Shown: positions 1-9,537, counted from the stretch's first letter. The stretch is 48,486 nucleotides of DNA from Candidatus Saccharimonadota bacterium (GCA_017460065.1 JAFUBT010000008.1:1-48486); one strand, 5' to 3'. Translations and numbers: made by a program. The notes: generated from the sequence alone by a model not told the origin.

Positions 1-3000
1 AAGTACTTCCACTACCAAATTTAATAGAGCACCAGACTATGTCGTGGCAAGAGTTTGTCGATTATGGTCTGCAGGAGGTTTATGAAGAGCTCAACCCCAT
101 CGATGAATATACTGGCCAAAAGATGAGCTTGCGTTTCAAAGATTATTTCTTTAAAGATCCAATCGAAAGCGATCAGAACGCCAAAGAGAATCTCACAACT
201 TATGAAGCTCCGTTACATGTTAATGTTGAATTGACGAATAAGGTCACCGGTGAAGTCAAAGAACAAGAGATATACTTCGGCGATTATCCATGGATGACCG
301 ACCGCGCGAGCTTTATTATTAATGGCACTGAGCGCGTTATTGTATCACAGTTGATTCGCTCAGCAGGCGTGTTCTTCCAGGCCGACACTGTTGGTGGCCA
401 TAATTATTACGGCGCCAAAGTTATACCTGGCCGTGGCGCATGGCTCGAATTTGAGACCGACAGCAAAAACGTTATCTATGTCAAAATCGACCGCCGTCGC
501 AAAGTGCCAGTTACCACGCTACTGCGTGCACTCGGCATGAAGAAGACTAAAATTGTCGAGACTTTTAAGGCCGTCGACAACGGCGACATTAAGTACATTG
601 AGAATACCCTCGAAAAGGACCCGTCGTCTAGTGAAGGCGAGGCTCTGCTCGAAATTTATCGCCGTCTCCGCCCGGGCGATTTGGCGACCGTCGAAAACGC
701 TCGCTCGATGATTGAGCGCACTTTCCATGATTACCGTCGCTATGATTACTCTCGAGTTGGCCGCTACAAAATCAACCAACGGCTTGGCTTTGATACGCCG
801 AACGACCACGCCCATCGCACTCTGCAAATGGAAGACCTTGTGGCAATCATCTCGGAAATCATTCGCCTCAACAATACCCAGGAAGCCCCTGACGATATCG
901 ACTCTTTAGCAAACCGCCGCGTAAAGCTCGTTGGCGAGCTGGTTCAGCGCCAATTCCGTCTCGGTATGTTGCGTTTGCAGCGTAACATTCTCGACCGTAT
1001 GTCGATGAGCGACCCGCAGACCGTGACGCCATCGCAATTAGTCAACTCCCGTCCTGTTGTTGCTGCTGTTAAGGAGTTCTTCTCTAGCTCACAGTTGAGT
1101 CAGTTGATGGACGAGACCAACCCATTCTCCGAGCTATCCCATAAGCGTCGCCTTTCTAGCATGGGGCCTGGCGGGTTAACGCGCGAACGTGCTGGCTTTG
1201 AGGTGCGCGATGCCCACCCAACTCATTATGGCCGTATTTGTACCGTAGAGACGCCAGAAGGCGGTAACGTTGGTCTAGTATTAAACCTCGCCATCTATTC
1301 ACGCATTAATGAATACGGCTTCATCGAAGCCCCATATCGCGTCGTCAAGAATGGTAAAGTAACCGACGAAGTTGTATGGGCTGATGCCGCCGCCGAAGAA
1401 AAAATGATCATCGCCGACACTAGCGCAAAGCTCGACAAAGATGGCCGCTTTGTTGACGAGTATGTGTCTGCCCGTAAAGCTTTGATGCCAACTCAAGTTA
1501 TGGCAAGCGAGGTAACGCACATGGATGCTGCGCACAAAGAAATTCTCGGCGTCGCCGCCTCGATGATCCCATTTGTCGAGAAAAACCGTGTGGACCGTTC
1601 TTTGATGGCCTGTGCCATGCAGAAGCAGGCGGTGCCACTAGTTAAAACCGAATCGGCAATCGTCTCTACGGGCATCGACGCTGAAGTCGCCAAAAACTTA
1701 TCCCAGATTGTCTATGCCGAAGGGGATGGCGAAGTCGTTAAGGCTGACTCAATTTCAGTCGAAGTAAAATACAAGAAACAAAAAGAAAGCAAGGTCTATC
1801 ATCTCATTCATTTCATGAAAACCAACGAGGGGCGCTGCTATGATGAACGTACGGTTGTCAAGCGTGGCCAGAAAGTCAAAAAAGGCGACGTTCTCATCGA
1901 GGGCGCATCAATTGCAGATGGCGAGCTTGCACTCGGTAAGAACCTGCTAGTCGCTTTCATGCCGTGGCGCGGCTACAACATGGATGACGCTATTGTTATT
2001 TCGCGCCGCTTGGTTGAGGACGATACGCTTACTAGCATTAATATTCGCGACTTCGATGTCGAGGTGCGTGAGACCAAGCTAGGTCCAGAGCAAGTCACGC
2101 GTGATATCCCGAACGTATCCGAAGCCGCCCTGCGACATCTCGGCGAAGACGGCATTGTCACGGTTGGCTCAGAGGTCCGTCCAGGCGACGTGCTGGTTGG
2201 CAAGATTACTCCGAAGGGCGAGCAAGAACTCAGCTCCGAAGAGCGCCTGTTACGCGCTATCTTTGGCGAAAAGGCCAAAGACGTTCGCGACACTTCCGTC
2301 CGTATGAATGGCTCAGATAGCGGAAAAGTCGTCGGCGTCAAAATCTTTACGCGTGAACAAGGTAACGATTTGAAGTCTGGTGTCTTGATGCAAATCAAGA
2401 TTTATGTCGCTGAAATCCGCAAGGTCAGCGTAGGCGATAAGCTAGCCGGGCGCTACGGTAATAAAGGCGTCGTTGCGCGCATCCTCCCAGTTGAGGATAT
2501 GCCATTTACCGAAGACGGCACGCCAATCGACATCATCTTGAACCCGATGGGCGTTCCAAGTCGCATGAATCTTGGCCAGCTCTTTGAGACTCACCTTGGG
2601 ATGGCGGCCCGCGCACTCGGTTATAAAGTCACGACTCCGTCGTTTAATTCTGTACCAGATGAGCAAATCTCCGAAGAACTTAAAAAAGCCGGTTTTGAAG
2701 CTGATGGTCGCGTCAAGCTATACGATGGTCTAACTGGCGAGCCGCTCGAAGAGCGTGTTACGGTCGGTATGATGTATATGTTGAAATTGCACCATATGGT
2801 GGCAGACAAGATCCACGCTCGCTCAACTGGCCCGTACACAATGGTGACGCAGCAGCCACTTGGCGGTAAAGCCCAAAATGGCGGCCAGCGTTTTGGCGAA
2901 ATGGAAGTTTGGACGCTCGAAGCCTATGGTGCAGCTTCGACTTTGCAAGAAATGTTAACCATTAAGTCTGATGATGTGTATGGTCGCGCCAAGGCTTACG

Positions 3001-3338
3001 AATCAATTATCAAGAACGAGCCAATCGAGGGGCCAAAATTACCGGAAGGTTTCAACGTCCTTGTTAAAGAGTTACAGGGTCTTGGTCTGAAGGTCGATCT
3101 GCTCGATAATGGTATCGCACGTGATGCTGACCGTGTCATCGAAAAAACCACCGAAGCAGTCGAACGCCAACGAGATGATTCTGTGATCTACGCGCAGCAT
3201 GAAGAAGAGCTCGTTGCAGAAGATGCTGAAGCCGAAATTGACGAAGATTTCGACGAAGGTAGCGTCGACATCGGGGAAGAGGAGAGCTCTACCGACATCG
3301 GTAGCGACGAAACATTAATAGAAGAGGAGGAGTTCTAG
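1..3338 (+). CDS. rpoB: DNA-directed RNA polymerase subunit beta (5'-partial)
   Basis: Beta subunit of RNA polymerase, forming half of the catalytic cleft. The reading frame is already open at base 3 and encodes PLPNLIEHQ just before the ATG at 39. That is the conserved RpoB N-terminal motif (PLPNLIE.Q), so the ATG at 39 is internal and the true start lies before the window. Recognisable blocks include the rifampicin-pocket region (SQLSQLMDETNPFSEL, then SHKRRLSSMGPGGLTRERAG), GYNMDDAIVISRRL, GDKLAGRYGNKGV and the C-terminal QPLGGKAQNGGQRFGEMEV switch region. Differences from common bacterial sequences in the rifampicin region include Met at the position usually Leu after SS, and CTVETPEGG where CPIETPEGP is usual. 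An acidic tail of about 50 residues follows the conserved C-terminus. The stop lies 1 nt before rpoC. Identity is certain; the drug-response meaning of the substitutions is unknown. Confidence 0.98.
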   Translation, partial: VLPLPNLIEHQTMSWQEFVDYGLQEVYEELNPIDEYTGQKMSLRFKDYFFKDPIESDQNAKENLTTYEAPLHVNVELTNKVTGEVKEQEIYFGDYPWMTDRASFIINGTERVIVSQLIRSAGVFFQADTVGGHNYYGAKVIPGRGAWLEFETDSKNVIYVKIDRRRKVPVTTLLRALGMKKTKIVETFKAVDNGDIKYIENTLEKDPSSSEGEALLEIYRRLRPGDLATVENARSMIERTFHDYRRYDYSRVGRYKINQRLGFDTPNDHAHRTLQMEDLVAIISEIIRLNNTQEAPDDIDSLANRRVKLVGELVQRQFRLGMLRLQRNILDRMSMSDPQTVTPSQLVNSRPVVAAVKEFFSSSQLSQLMDETNPFSELSHKRRLSSMGPGGLTRERAGFEVRDAHPTHYGRICTVETPEGGNVGLVLNLAIYSRINEYGFIEAPYRVVKNGKVTDEVVWADAAAEEKMIIADTSAKLDKDGRFVDEYVSARKALMPTQVMASEVTHMDAAHKEILGVAASMIPFVEKNRVDRSLMACAMQKQAVPLVKTESAIVSTGIDAEVAKNLSQIVYAEGDGEVVKADSISVEVKYKKQKESKVYHLIHFMKTNEGRCYDERTVVKRGQKVKKGDVLIEGASIADGELALGKNLLVAFMPWRGYNMDDAIVISRRLVEDDTLTSINIRDFDVEVRETKLGPEQVTRDIPNVSEAALRHLGEDGIVTVGSEVRPGDVLVGKITPKGEQELSSEERLLRAIFGEKAKDVRDTSVRMNGSDSGKVVGVKIFTREQGNDLKSGVLMQIKIYVAEIRKVSVGDKLAGRYGNKGVVARILPVEDMPFTEDGTPIDIILNPMGVPSRMNLGQLFETHLGMAARALGYKVTTPSFNSVPDEQISEELKKAGFEADGRVKLYDGLTGEPLEERVTVGMMYMLKLHHMVADKIHARSTGPYTMVTQQPLGGKAQNGGQRFGEMEVWTLEAYGAASTLQEMLTIKSDDVYGRAKAYESIIKNEPIEGPKLPEGFNVLVKELQGLGLKVDLLDNGIARDADRVIEKTTEAVERQRDDSVIYAQHEEELVAEDAEAEIDEDFDEGSVDIGEEESSTDIGSDETLIEEEEF

Positions 3339-3339
3339 T

Positions 3340-6300
3340 ATGGCTTGGCAAGACAATTTTATTAGCGCCAATGACTTTGATTCAATCCGTCTCTCTGTCG
3401 CCAGCAAAGAAGATATCCTCGATTGGAGCTATGGCGAGGTAACGAAGCCAGAGACGATTAACTATCGCACCCAGAAGCCGGAACGCGACGGTTTGTTCTG
3501 TGAAAGAATCTTTGGGCCGGTCAAGGACATCAACCCAAACGACCCCAAATTGAAGGGCGTTCGCTCACGCGAGGCGGCAGTCGATAAAGATGGCAACCTT
3601 GTTACGAAAAGTATTACGCGCCGCGAACGCATGGGGCACATTAGCCTGGCTGCGCCAGTTGCGCACATCTGGTTCATGCGCGGTACGCCGTCTGCGATTG
3701 GCCAATTACTGGATATTACTGTTAAAAATCTCGAAAAAGTAGTGTATTTTGCCGCTTACGTCGTCACTAATACTGATGCCGAAGCGATCGAGAAACGGCT
3801 CGAGGATCTCGAAGCTCAGACCGATACTGCTCGTCAGGCGATTCAAATGCGCTACGAAGAGGCCGCAAAGCAAGAGAATACCGATCTCAAGAAGCTTGCT
3901 GAAGAACAGACCAAAGAGCTCGAAGAGCTTGAGAATGACTATCGCAGCAAGAAACAAATCCTGAACGGCTTTTTCAAGGGCGCTATTATTAACGAAATTG
4001 ATTACCGCAACCTTGAAAACGAAGATGAAGGTTATGAAGATTTAATTACCGTCGAAATGGGCGCCAGTGGTATCCAAAAGCTGCTTGCAGAAATCGATAC
4101 CGAAAAAATGATTGCCGATTTGCACGAAGAGGCTGCTAATTCCAAGGGTCAAAAACAAAAGAAAATCATGAAGCGCCTCAAGGTACTTGAGGGTATGCAG
4201 GCTGCTGGCATTAAACCAACTGACTTCGTGCTCGAAGTTATCCCAGTCATTCCGCCAGATTTACGGCCAATGATTTCTCTGGCAGGTGGGCGTTTTGCGA
4301 CTTCTGATTTGAATGACCTTTACCGTCGAGTTATCAACCGCAACAATCGTTTGAAGAAATTACTCGATTTGAATGCACCAGAAGTTATCTGCCGCAACGA
4401 AAAACGCATGCTGCAAGAAGCCGTTGACGCTTTGATTGACAATAACGCCTCTCGCGGTGGTCGAGCAGCCAGCTCACAGAACGGCCGTCGTCGGCTCAAG
4501 AGTTTGTCTGATTTGCTAAAAGGCAAACAGGGGCGTTTCCGCCAGAACTTGCTTGGTAAGCGTGTAGACTACTCTGGCCGCTCCGTGATTGTTGTTGGCC
4601 CCGAACTGCGCATCAATCAGTGCGGTTTGCCAAAACAGATGGCGCTTGAACTCTTCAAACCATTTGTGATTAGCTGGTTAATCAACCACGAATACGCGCC
4701 GAATATCCGTTCGGCATCGCGTATGATTGAGCAAGGCGAACTAGTCGTCTGGGATGCGCTCGACGAAGTGATTGAAGGTAAATATGTGCTTTTGAACCGC
4801 GCGCCATCACTTCACCGTCTATCAGTGCAGGCCTTCCAGCCTAAGCTCGTTGATGGTAAGGCTATTAAGCTACATCCACTCGTGGCTAATGGTTTTAACG
4901 CTGACTACGATGGCGACCAGATGGCTGTTCATCTACCGCTTTCTACCGAAGCACAAGCCGAAGCGCGCGAGTTGATGTCCGCCAGCCACAATCTACTTAA
5001 GCCAGCTGACGGTGCACCGGTTCTTTCGATTACTCAGGATGTGGTCTTAGGCAGCTACTACCTGACTTACGAGAAGCCTTCTGCGCAGACCGAGCGTAAG
5101 GCCTACACGAGCGTTTATGAAGCTGAATTGGCTTATGATATGGGTCTGATCCAACTGCAGACGCCAATCCGTGTACATACAAAGGGGCAAAAGCGCGATA
5201 CAACACTCGGACGCGTCTTCTTCAATGAGGTTCTTCCGAAGGATTACCCATACGACAATGAAGTCCAGAACAGCAAACATCTCAAGCGTGTGATGGCGGA
5301 TATCCTAAACCAGTTCGGTGCTGATGCCGCCGTTGAGGCTGCCGACGCAATCAAGGACCTGTCCTTCAAGTATGAGACCATCGCTGGCGTTTCAACCTCC
5401 AAGGATGACTATCCTGATTACCCTGAAGTTGAACCACTTATCGCTGAAGGCGAGGCCAAAGCTGCGCTTATCTCGCAGCAGTACGACGAAGGTCTAATTA
5501 CCGAAGACGAACGTTACCGTCTCACGATTTCTGCTTGGCGCGAAGTCGACGATAAGGTAGCTCAGCTCGTTCAAGACAATCTCGAACATCTTGATACTAA
5601 CGTTTCGATTATGACTAACTCTGGCGCACGTGGTTCGTCCGGTAATATTAAACTAGCTTCTGCTACGGTCGGTATCCAGGTGGATGTCTTTAACCGTGAA
5701 ATCGAGCTTCCAGTTAAATCAAGCTTCAAGAAGGGTCTTAATACGCTTGAATCATTCATCGCTACTCGTGGCGCACGTCAGGGCCAGGTGTCTACAGCAT
5801 TGCGTACTGCCGACTCCGGCTATCTAACTCGTCGCCTAGTTGATGTATCGCAAGATGTCTTCACGGTGGAGGGTGAGTACGAAGACCCGGGCTTCCGTAT
5901 TTACAAAAACGAGACCGAGACTACTGGCATCAAGTTTGCTGATCGTATCTATGGTCGCTTTGCCGCAGAAGATGTTGAAAAATACGGCATCCAAGCTGGC
6001 GAGATCATTACTCGCGAAATGGCTGATAATCTCGAAGATGATGGCGATATTGATAGCCTGAAGATTCAAAGCATCTTGACTACCGAGTGCAACGAGGGCA
6101 TCCCGCGTAAGTCCTATGGTATTGATATGTCGACTCGCCGGCCGGTTGCTTATCATGAACCAGTTGGCGTTATCGCTGCACAATCGGTTGGTGAACCAGG
6201 CACGCAGTTGACGCTTGATACCAAGCATAGCTCCGGCCAGGCCGGTTCTGGCGCGATCTCTCGTGGTCTGCCGCGTGTCGAGGAGCTCCTAGAGGCGCGC

Positions 6301-7203
6301 GCGCCAAAAGGTCAGGCGTATATTTCGACGATTTCTGGCATCGTCAGTACTTGGGAAGAAGGGCGCTATAATGTGGTCCAGGTAACGCCCGATGCCGGTA
6401 AAGCAGAACACTTCAAGCTCGAAGGCCGTAAAGCAAAGGTAAAGGACGGCGCATCCGTCAAAGTTGGCGCGGTTATTGCCAGTAAGACTAAAGGTGCCGA
6501 CCCGATTGTTGCGCCTTTTGATGGTATTGCCGAACTCACCAAAGACGAAGTCGTCTTAGTCGCCAATGCCGGCGCGCCAGTTAAGGTGAACGTTCCGTCC
6601 GACTATGCCTTAACCGTCAAGGATGGCGACCGCGTTGAGCCGGGCGACCGTTTGTCGGAGGGGTCATTGAACCTGCAAGACCTCATGAAATATAAAGGCA
6701 TTGAAGAGGCCGAGCGTTATATTTTGAATGAGATTTTAACGATTTATGCTGCGCAGGGGCACGAGATTTCTTCTAAACACCTCGAAATCATTATCCGCCA
6801 AATGTTCTCGCGTGTAATGATTGATGAGCCTGGCGACACCAGCTTTGTGACTGGCGATATTGTTAGCCGGGCAGCTGTCGCCGAAGAAAATGCTCAGGCT
6901 GCCGCTGAGGGCAAAAAACCAGCCGAATACACGCAGATGTTGCTTGGTATCTCCAAGGTATCCATTTACTCTGATTCGTTCTTGTCGGCTGCATCCTTCC
7001 AGGATACAACGCGCGTGCTCATCTCGAGTGCAATTTCGGGTCGTATCGATCACCTGAAGGGTCTCAAGGAGAACGTGATTATCGGTCGCAAGATTCCGGT
7101 TGGTACCGGTGTCGAGCCACTTAGTGATTTCGCACAAGAATTTGCCACTGACGACGCTTCGGAGGCGAATGAACCTAATGCGGAAGAACTAGCCGAGGCA
7201 TAG
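3340..7203 (+). CDS. rpoC: DNA-directed RNA polymerase subunit beta' (zinc-site-deficient)
   Basis: Beta' subunit, 1287 aa, with GAGG just upstream (ribosome binding site) and 1 nt after rpoB, so co-transcribed. The catalytic metal loop reads NADYDGDQMAVH at residues 520-526, with Tyr where Phe is near universal. The N-terminal clamp has GLFCERIFGPVKD, but the zinc ribbon that normally follows (two CxC/CxxC pairs) is replaced by a cysteine-free segment at about 63-86. The second zinc site is also gone: only C917 of four cysteines remains. A charged coiled-coil-like insertion of roughly 60-70 residues sits at about 150-215. The trigger loop (958-975) starts TLDTKHSSG instead of the usual TMRTFH.GG, keeping the His (H963) but replacing the conserved Arg with Asp. 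The lid, bridge-helix and GLPRVEELLEAR regions are intact, so this is a working enzyme and not a pseudogene. Confidence 0.98.
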   Translation: MAWQDNFISANDFDSIRLSVASKEDILDWSYGEVTKPETINYRTQKPERDGLFCERIFGPVKDINPNDPKLKGVRSREAAVDKDGNLVTKSITRRERMGHISLAAPVAHIWFMRGTPSAIGQLLDITVKNLEKVVYFAAYVVTNTDAEAIEKRLEDLEAQTDTARQAIQMRYEEAAKQENTDLKKLAEEQTKELEELENDYRSKKQILNGFFKGAIINEIDYRNLENEDEGYEDLITVEMGASGIQKLLAEIDTEKMIADLHEEAANSKGQKQKKIMKRLKVLEGMQAAGIKPTDFVLEVIPVIPPDLRPMISLAGGRFATSDLNDLYRRVINRNNRLKKLLDLNAPEVICRNEKRMLQEAVDALIDNNASRGGRAASSQNGRRRLKSLSDLLKGKQGRFRQNLLGKRVDYSGRSVIVVGPELRINQCGLPKQMALELFKPFVISWLINHEYAPNIRSASRMIEQGELVVWDALDEVIEGKYVLLNRAPSLHRLSVQAFQPKLVDGKAIKLHPLVANGFNADYDGDQMAVHLPLSTEAQAEARELMSASHNLLKPADGAPVLSITQDVVLGSYYLTYEKPSAQTERKAYTSVYEAELAYDMGLIQLQTPIRVHTKGQKRDTTLGRVFFNEVLPKDYPYDNEVQNSKHLKRVMADILNQFGADAAVEAADAIKDLSFKYETIAGVSTSKDDYPDYPEVEPLIAEGEAKAALISQQYDEGLITEDERYRLTISAWREVDDKVAQLVQDNLEHLDTNVSIMTNSGARGSSGNIKLASATVGIQVDVFNREIELPVKSSFKKGLNTLESFIATRGARQGQVSTALRTADSGYLTRRLVDVSQDVFTVEGEYEDPGFRIYKNETETTGIKFADRIYGRFAAEDVEKYGIQAGEIITREMADNLEDDGDIDSLKIQSILTTECNEGIPRKSYGIDMSTRRPVAYHEPVGVIAAQSVGEPGTQLTLDTKHSSGQAGSGAISRGLPRVEELLEARAPKGQAYISTISGIVSTWEEGRYNVVQVTPDAGKAEHFKLEGRKAKVKDGASVKVGAVIASKTKGADPIVAPFDGIAELTKDEVVLVANAGAPVKVNVPSDYALTVKDGDRVEPGDRLSEGSLNLQDLMKYKGIEEAERYILNEILTIYAAQGHEISSKHLEIIIRQMFSRVMIDEPGDTSFVTGDIVSRAAVAEENAQAAAEGKKPAEYTQMLLGISKVSIYSDSFLSAASFQDTTRVLISSAISGRIDHLKGLKENVIIGRKIPVGTGVEPLSDFAQEFATDDASEANEPNAEELAEA

Positions 7204-7218
7204 TCGGCGGTTAATGCC

Positions 7219-7250
7219 AAAAATTCCCCCGCTGCATAAGGGGGATTTTT
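7219..7250 (+). terminator. Intrinsic terminator of rpoBC
   Basis: Stem TCCCCC/GGGGGA (7225-7230 with 7240-7245) with an A-rich 5' side and a T run after it, placed 20 nt after the rpoC stop. Confidence 0.85.
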
Positions 7251-7262
7251 GGTTTTTAGTGG

Positions 7263-7287
7263 TATACTAGATAGAGCATAAAGGAGG
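7263..7287 (+). promoter_or_regulatory. Promoter -10 and RBS of the desulfurase operon
   Basis: Extended -10 TGgTATACT (hexamer 7263-7268) followed by AAGGAGG at 7281-7287, 4 nt before the GTG start at 7292. No clear -35 is visible. Confidence 0.6.
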
Positions 7288-7291
7288 ACGA

Positions 7292-8461
7292 GTGAAGGAT
7301 TTCGATTACTTATCTGAGCGCGACGTATATCTTGATAGCGCCTGCCAGTCTCTACGCCCACGGCCAGTTATTGATGCGCTAAATCACTATTATACCGAAC
7401 ATAATTCTTGCGGTGAGCGTGTTAAGTATGCATGGGGTAAACGCACGGATGAACTCGTCGAAGATACTCGCGCCGCAGTACTCAAATACTTAAAACTCAA
7501 ACCCAAAAATTTCTCTGTTTCTTTTACACTCAATACTACTTACGGGATTAATCTGCTGTTGCAACAGCTCAGGGCGGGGCGTTTCAAAAAAGTTATTTGT
7601 TCGGATATCGAGCACAACTCGCCGTTTCTCTCAACCATGGCATTCGCACGTAAGCATCAAATCCCGCGTGAAGTAATCGAGCGTAACCCAGATGGTTCAA
7701 TTGATGTGGATCGTTATGACTTCACTGATGCGGTCGTAGTAGTAAACTGTGTTTCCAATGTTGATGGGCGTAAATTACACAACATCAATCAGCTAATCAA
7801 GAAAATTCATGCCCAGAACGGCATCATCATTGTCGACGCCGCACAGGCTCTGGCGCACTCACCAGAGTTGCTATACAAAACAGATGCAGATGCAGTTTGT
7901 AGCTCTGCACACAAGATGTATGGCCCGTCGCTTGGCGTGATTATCGTAAAACGCAAACTACTGGATTTATTCGAGACTAGCTTTATCGGGGGCGGCATGG
8001 TAGATGACGTAACACTTAAAGATTACACGCTGTCCGCCGCTTCACCGAACCATGCCTACACTAAATTTGAGCCTGGTCTGCAGGCTTGGGGCGAAATTAT
8101 AGCCTTCGGTGCCGCCATTAAGTGGCTAAGCGGTGTTTCGAAGCAAGACAAAAACAACTTCACTAAGTGTTACGAGCGGCTTTATGAATACTTGCGCGAC
8201 AATCCAAAGATTAAGCTCGTTAACCAGGTCGCGAGCCCGACACTATCGTTCTATATTGACAGTAAAAGCCTGAACTCTCATCTAGTCGGCGATACTCTAT
8301 CTGGGCAGGGCATAATGGCGCGCACCGGATACTTCTGTGTACATTATTATCTCGATCACAAAATGCAGCTTCCGCCTCTTGTCCGTTTTTCTCTCGGCTA
8401 CCATAACCGTATGAATGATATCGAGAAGACAATTGCGACGCTAGAAAGGATAACGAAATAA
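7292..8461 (+). CDS. Cysteine desulfurase-like class V aminotransferase
   Basis: PLP-dependent enzyme of the SufS/NifS (aminotransferase class V) family, 389 aa. Visible landmarks are YLDSACQSLRP near the N-terminus, VDAAQALAHS (cofactor-binding Asp and the Q..(A)H stretch, 181-190), SSAHKMYGP with the probable Schiff-base lysine K208, and a C-terminal GYFCVHY containing a Cys at the place of the SufS catalytic Cys. The GTG start is supported by AAGGAGG 4 nt upstream. The stop overlaps the next ATG by one base (TAATG), so translation is coupled to the thioredoxin-fold membrane gene. No SufU/IscU scaffold or SufBCD gene is in the window, so an iron-sulfur role is not established; tRNA thiolation or another sulfur-transfer role is equally possible. 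Confidence 0.85.
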   Translation: MKDFDYLSERDVYLDSACQSLRPRPVIDALNHYYTEHNSCGERVKYAWGKRTDELVEDTRAAVLKYLKLKPKNFSVSFTLNTTYGINLLLQQLRAGRFKKVICSDIEHNSPFLSTMAFARKHQIPREVIERNPDGSIDVDRYDFTDAVVVVNCVSNVDGRKLHNINQLIKKIHAQNGIIIVDAAQALAHSPELLYKTDADAVCSSAHKMYGPSLGVIIVKRKLLDLFETSFIGGGMVDDVTLKDYTLSAASPNHAYTKFEPGLQAWGEIIAFGAAIKWLSGVSKQDKNNFTKCYERLYEYLRDNPKIKLVNQVASPTLSFYIDSKSLNSHLVGDTLSGQGIMARTGYFCVHYYLDHKMQLPPLVRFSLGYHNRMNDIEKTIATLERITK

Positions 8462-9537
8462 TGGTTTGCATCGCTGCTTTTATTATATTGTTAATCGTAG
8501 GTATATTTGTGGCTGTTATTTCAATTTTTCGCCCAAAAGTCGGTAAAAGGTACCTCAAGATTCTCAAGAAATCTTGGTCTTGTTTTGGCAAGCGTGTAAC
8601 ATTACAAAAATGCGAAACTGGTTTTGGGGATGATGTAAAAAACTCTATACTCAGCGGCGTAGCACTGCGCCGGCCACAACTTGTGAAACCATTCTCTGTT
8701 GGCATCGAGATTGCTTCTATTTTAATCGTCGTGATTACGGTCTGGTCGCTTGTTGAGGGCGCAAAGGCCGGACTGGCGCTGTGGTCTTTGGGGACCTGTA
8801 ATGTCAAGCATGCCTCTTCCTGCTCGTTAGGCGCCGAGGTCTGCAGTATTGACGATAACACGGAGGCGGCTAGCCCTATCAATTATATTGGACTCTGGTT
8901 CTCTGACTGGGGCGAGATTTTCGGCGCTATCCCCGACAAATTCCGCAGCTGGGAGGTCTCCAGCTTTGATTTTGCGGGTATTAGTCAAAAACGTAACGTT
9001 GAGCATTATGATGCCATAGACATCATTGACCCCGGCTGTGAAGTCTGTCTGGTTTCATTTAAGGAGCAGCTCAGGACAGGTTTTTTTGATGAAAAATCGG
9101 TCTATATTGTGCCGTTTCCGATTCAAGACAGTAATGGCAATTTTAAGTTTAGGAATTCAGCGCTGATCGTCCGCTATATCTTGGCGAGTCGACAATATGG
9201 CGAACCGCGCGACGTGTCCGAGGACGTTGAGACAGTGGCATTTCGCATTCTGCGGCGCATTTATCTAGAAAAGGATAGCGAAAACCGCAATTGGCAAACC
9301 GTATTTAACGAATATTATTCGACCGAAGACGCCGAGGTTGAGTTACAGCGCTGGCTCAAAGATTTTGGCTATCATAGCGACGAGCGTACGGCTATTGCGG
9401 AATTGGCGCAGTCATCGCAAATTAATGAATATATTCAGCACAATAACCAAATCGTAACTAATAATATTCACGCAAAAGGTATTCCGACTATGATATACGA
9501 TGGTCGTAAGCATACTGGAAAGTACGAGGCAAACTAA
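8461..9537 (+). CDS. Membrane-anchored thioredoxin-fold (DsbA-like) protein
   Basis: 358 aa with two hydrophobic segments, residues 4-22 and about 80-105. A C-terminal thioredoxin-like domain has a CEVC motif (C193-C196) and a late GIPTMIYDG segment (about 340) that matches the cis-Pro loop of DsbA/thioredoxin_4 proteins. Additional cysteines lie at about 113, 121 and 128. This suggests a thiol-disulfide oxidoreductase facing outside the membrane. It overlaps the desulfurase gene by 1 nt and abuts uppP with no gap, so the three genes form one operon. The exact partner and direction of the redox reaction cannot be read from sequence. Confidence 0.7.
   Translation: MVCIAAFIILLIVGIFVAVISIFRPKVGKRYLKILKKSWSCFGKRVTLQKCETGFGDDVKNSILSGVALRRPQLVKPFSVGIEIASILIVVITVWSLVEGAKAGLALWSLGTCNVKHASSCSLGAEVCSIDDNTEAASPINYIGLWFSDWGEIFGAIPDKFRSWEVSSFDFAGISQKRNVEHYDAIDIIDPGCEVCLVSFKEQLRTGFFDEKSVYIVPFPIQDSNGNFKFRNSALIVRYILASRQYGEPRDVSEDVETVAFRILRRIYLEKDSENRNWQTVFNEYYSTEDAEVELQRWLKDFGYHSDERTAIAELAQSSQINEYIQHNNQIVTNNIHAKGIPTMIYDGRKHTGKYEAN

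Noticed and set aside
1973-2398. 141-codon minus-strand ORF inside rpoB
   Set aside because: Antisense to a conserved part of rpoB with Ser/Arg-rich composition typical of reverse-frame shadows.
8220-8882. 220-codon minus-strand ORF across the desulfurase and thioredoxin-fold genes
   Set aside because: It overlaps two well-supported plus-strand genes and has no family-like motif.
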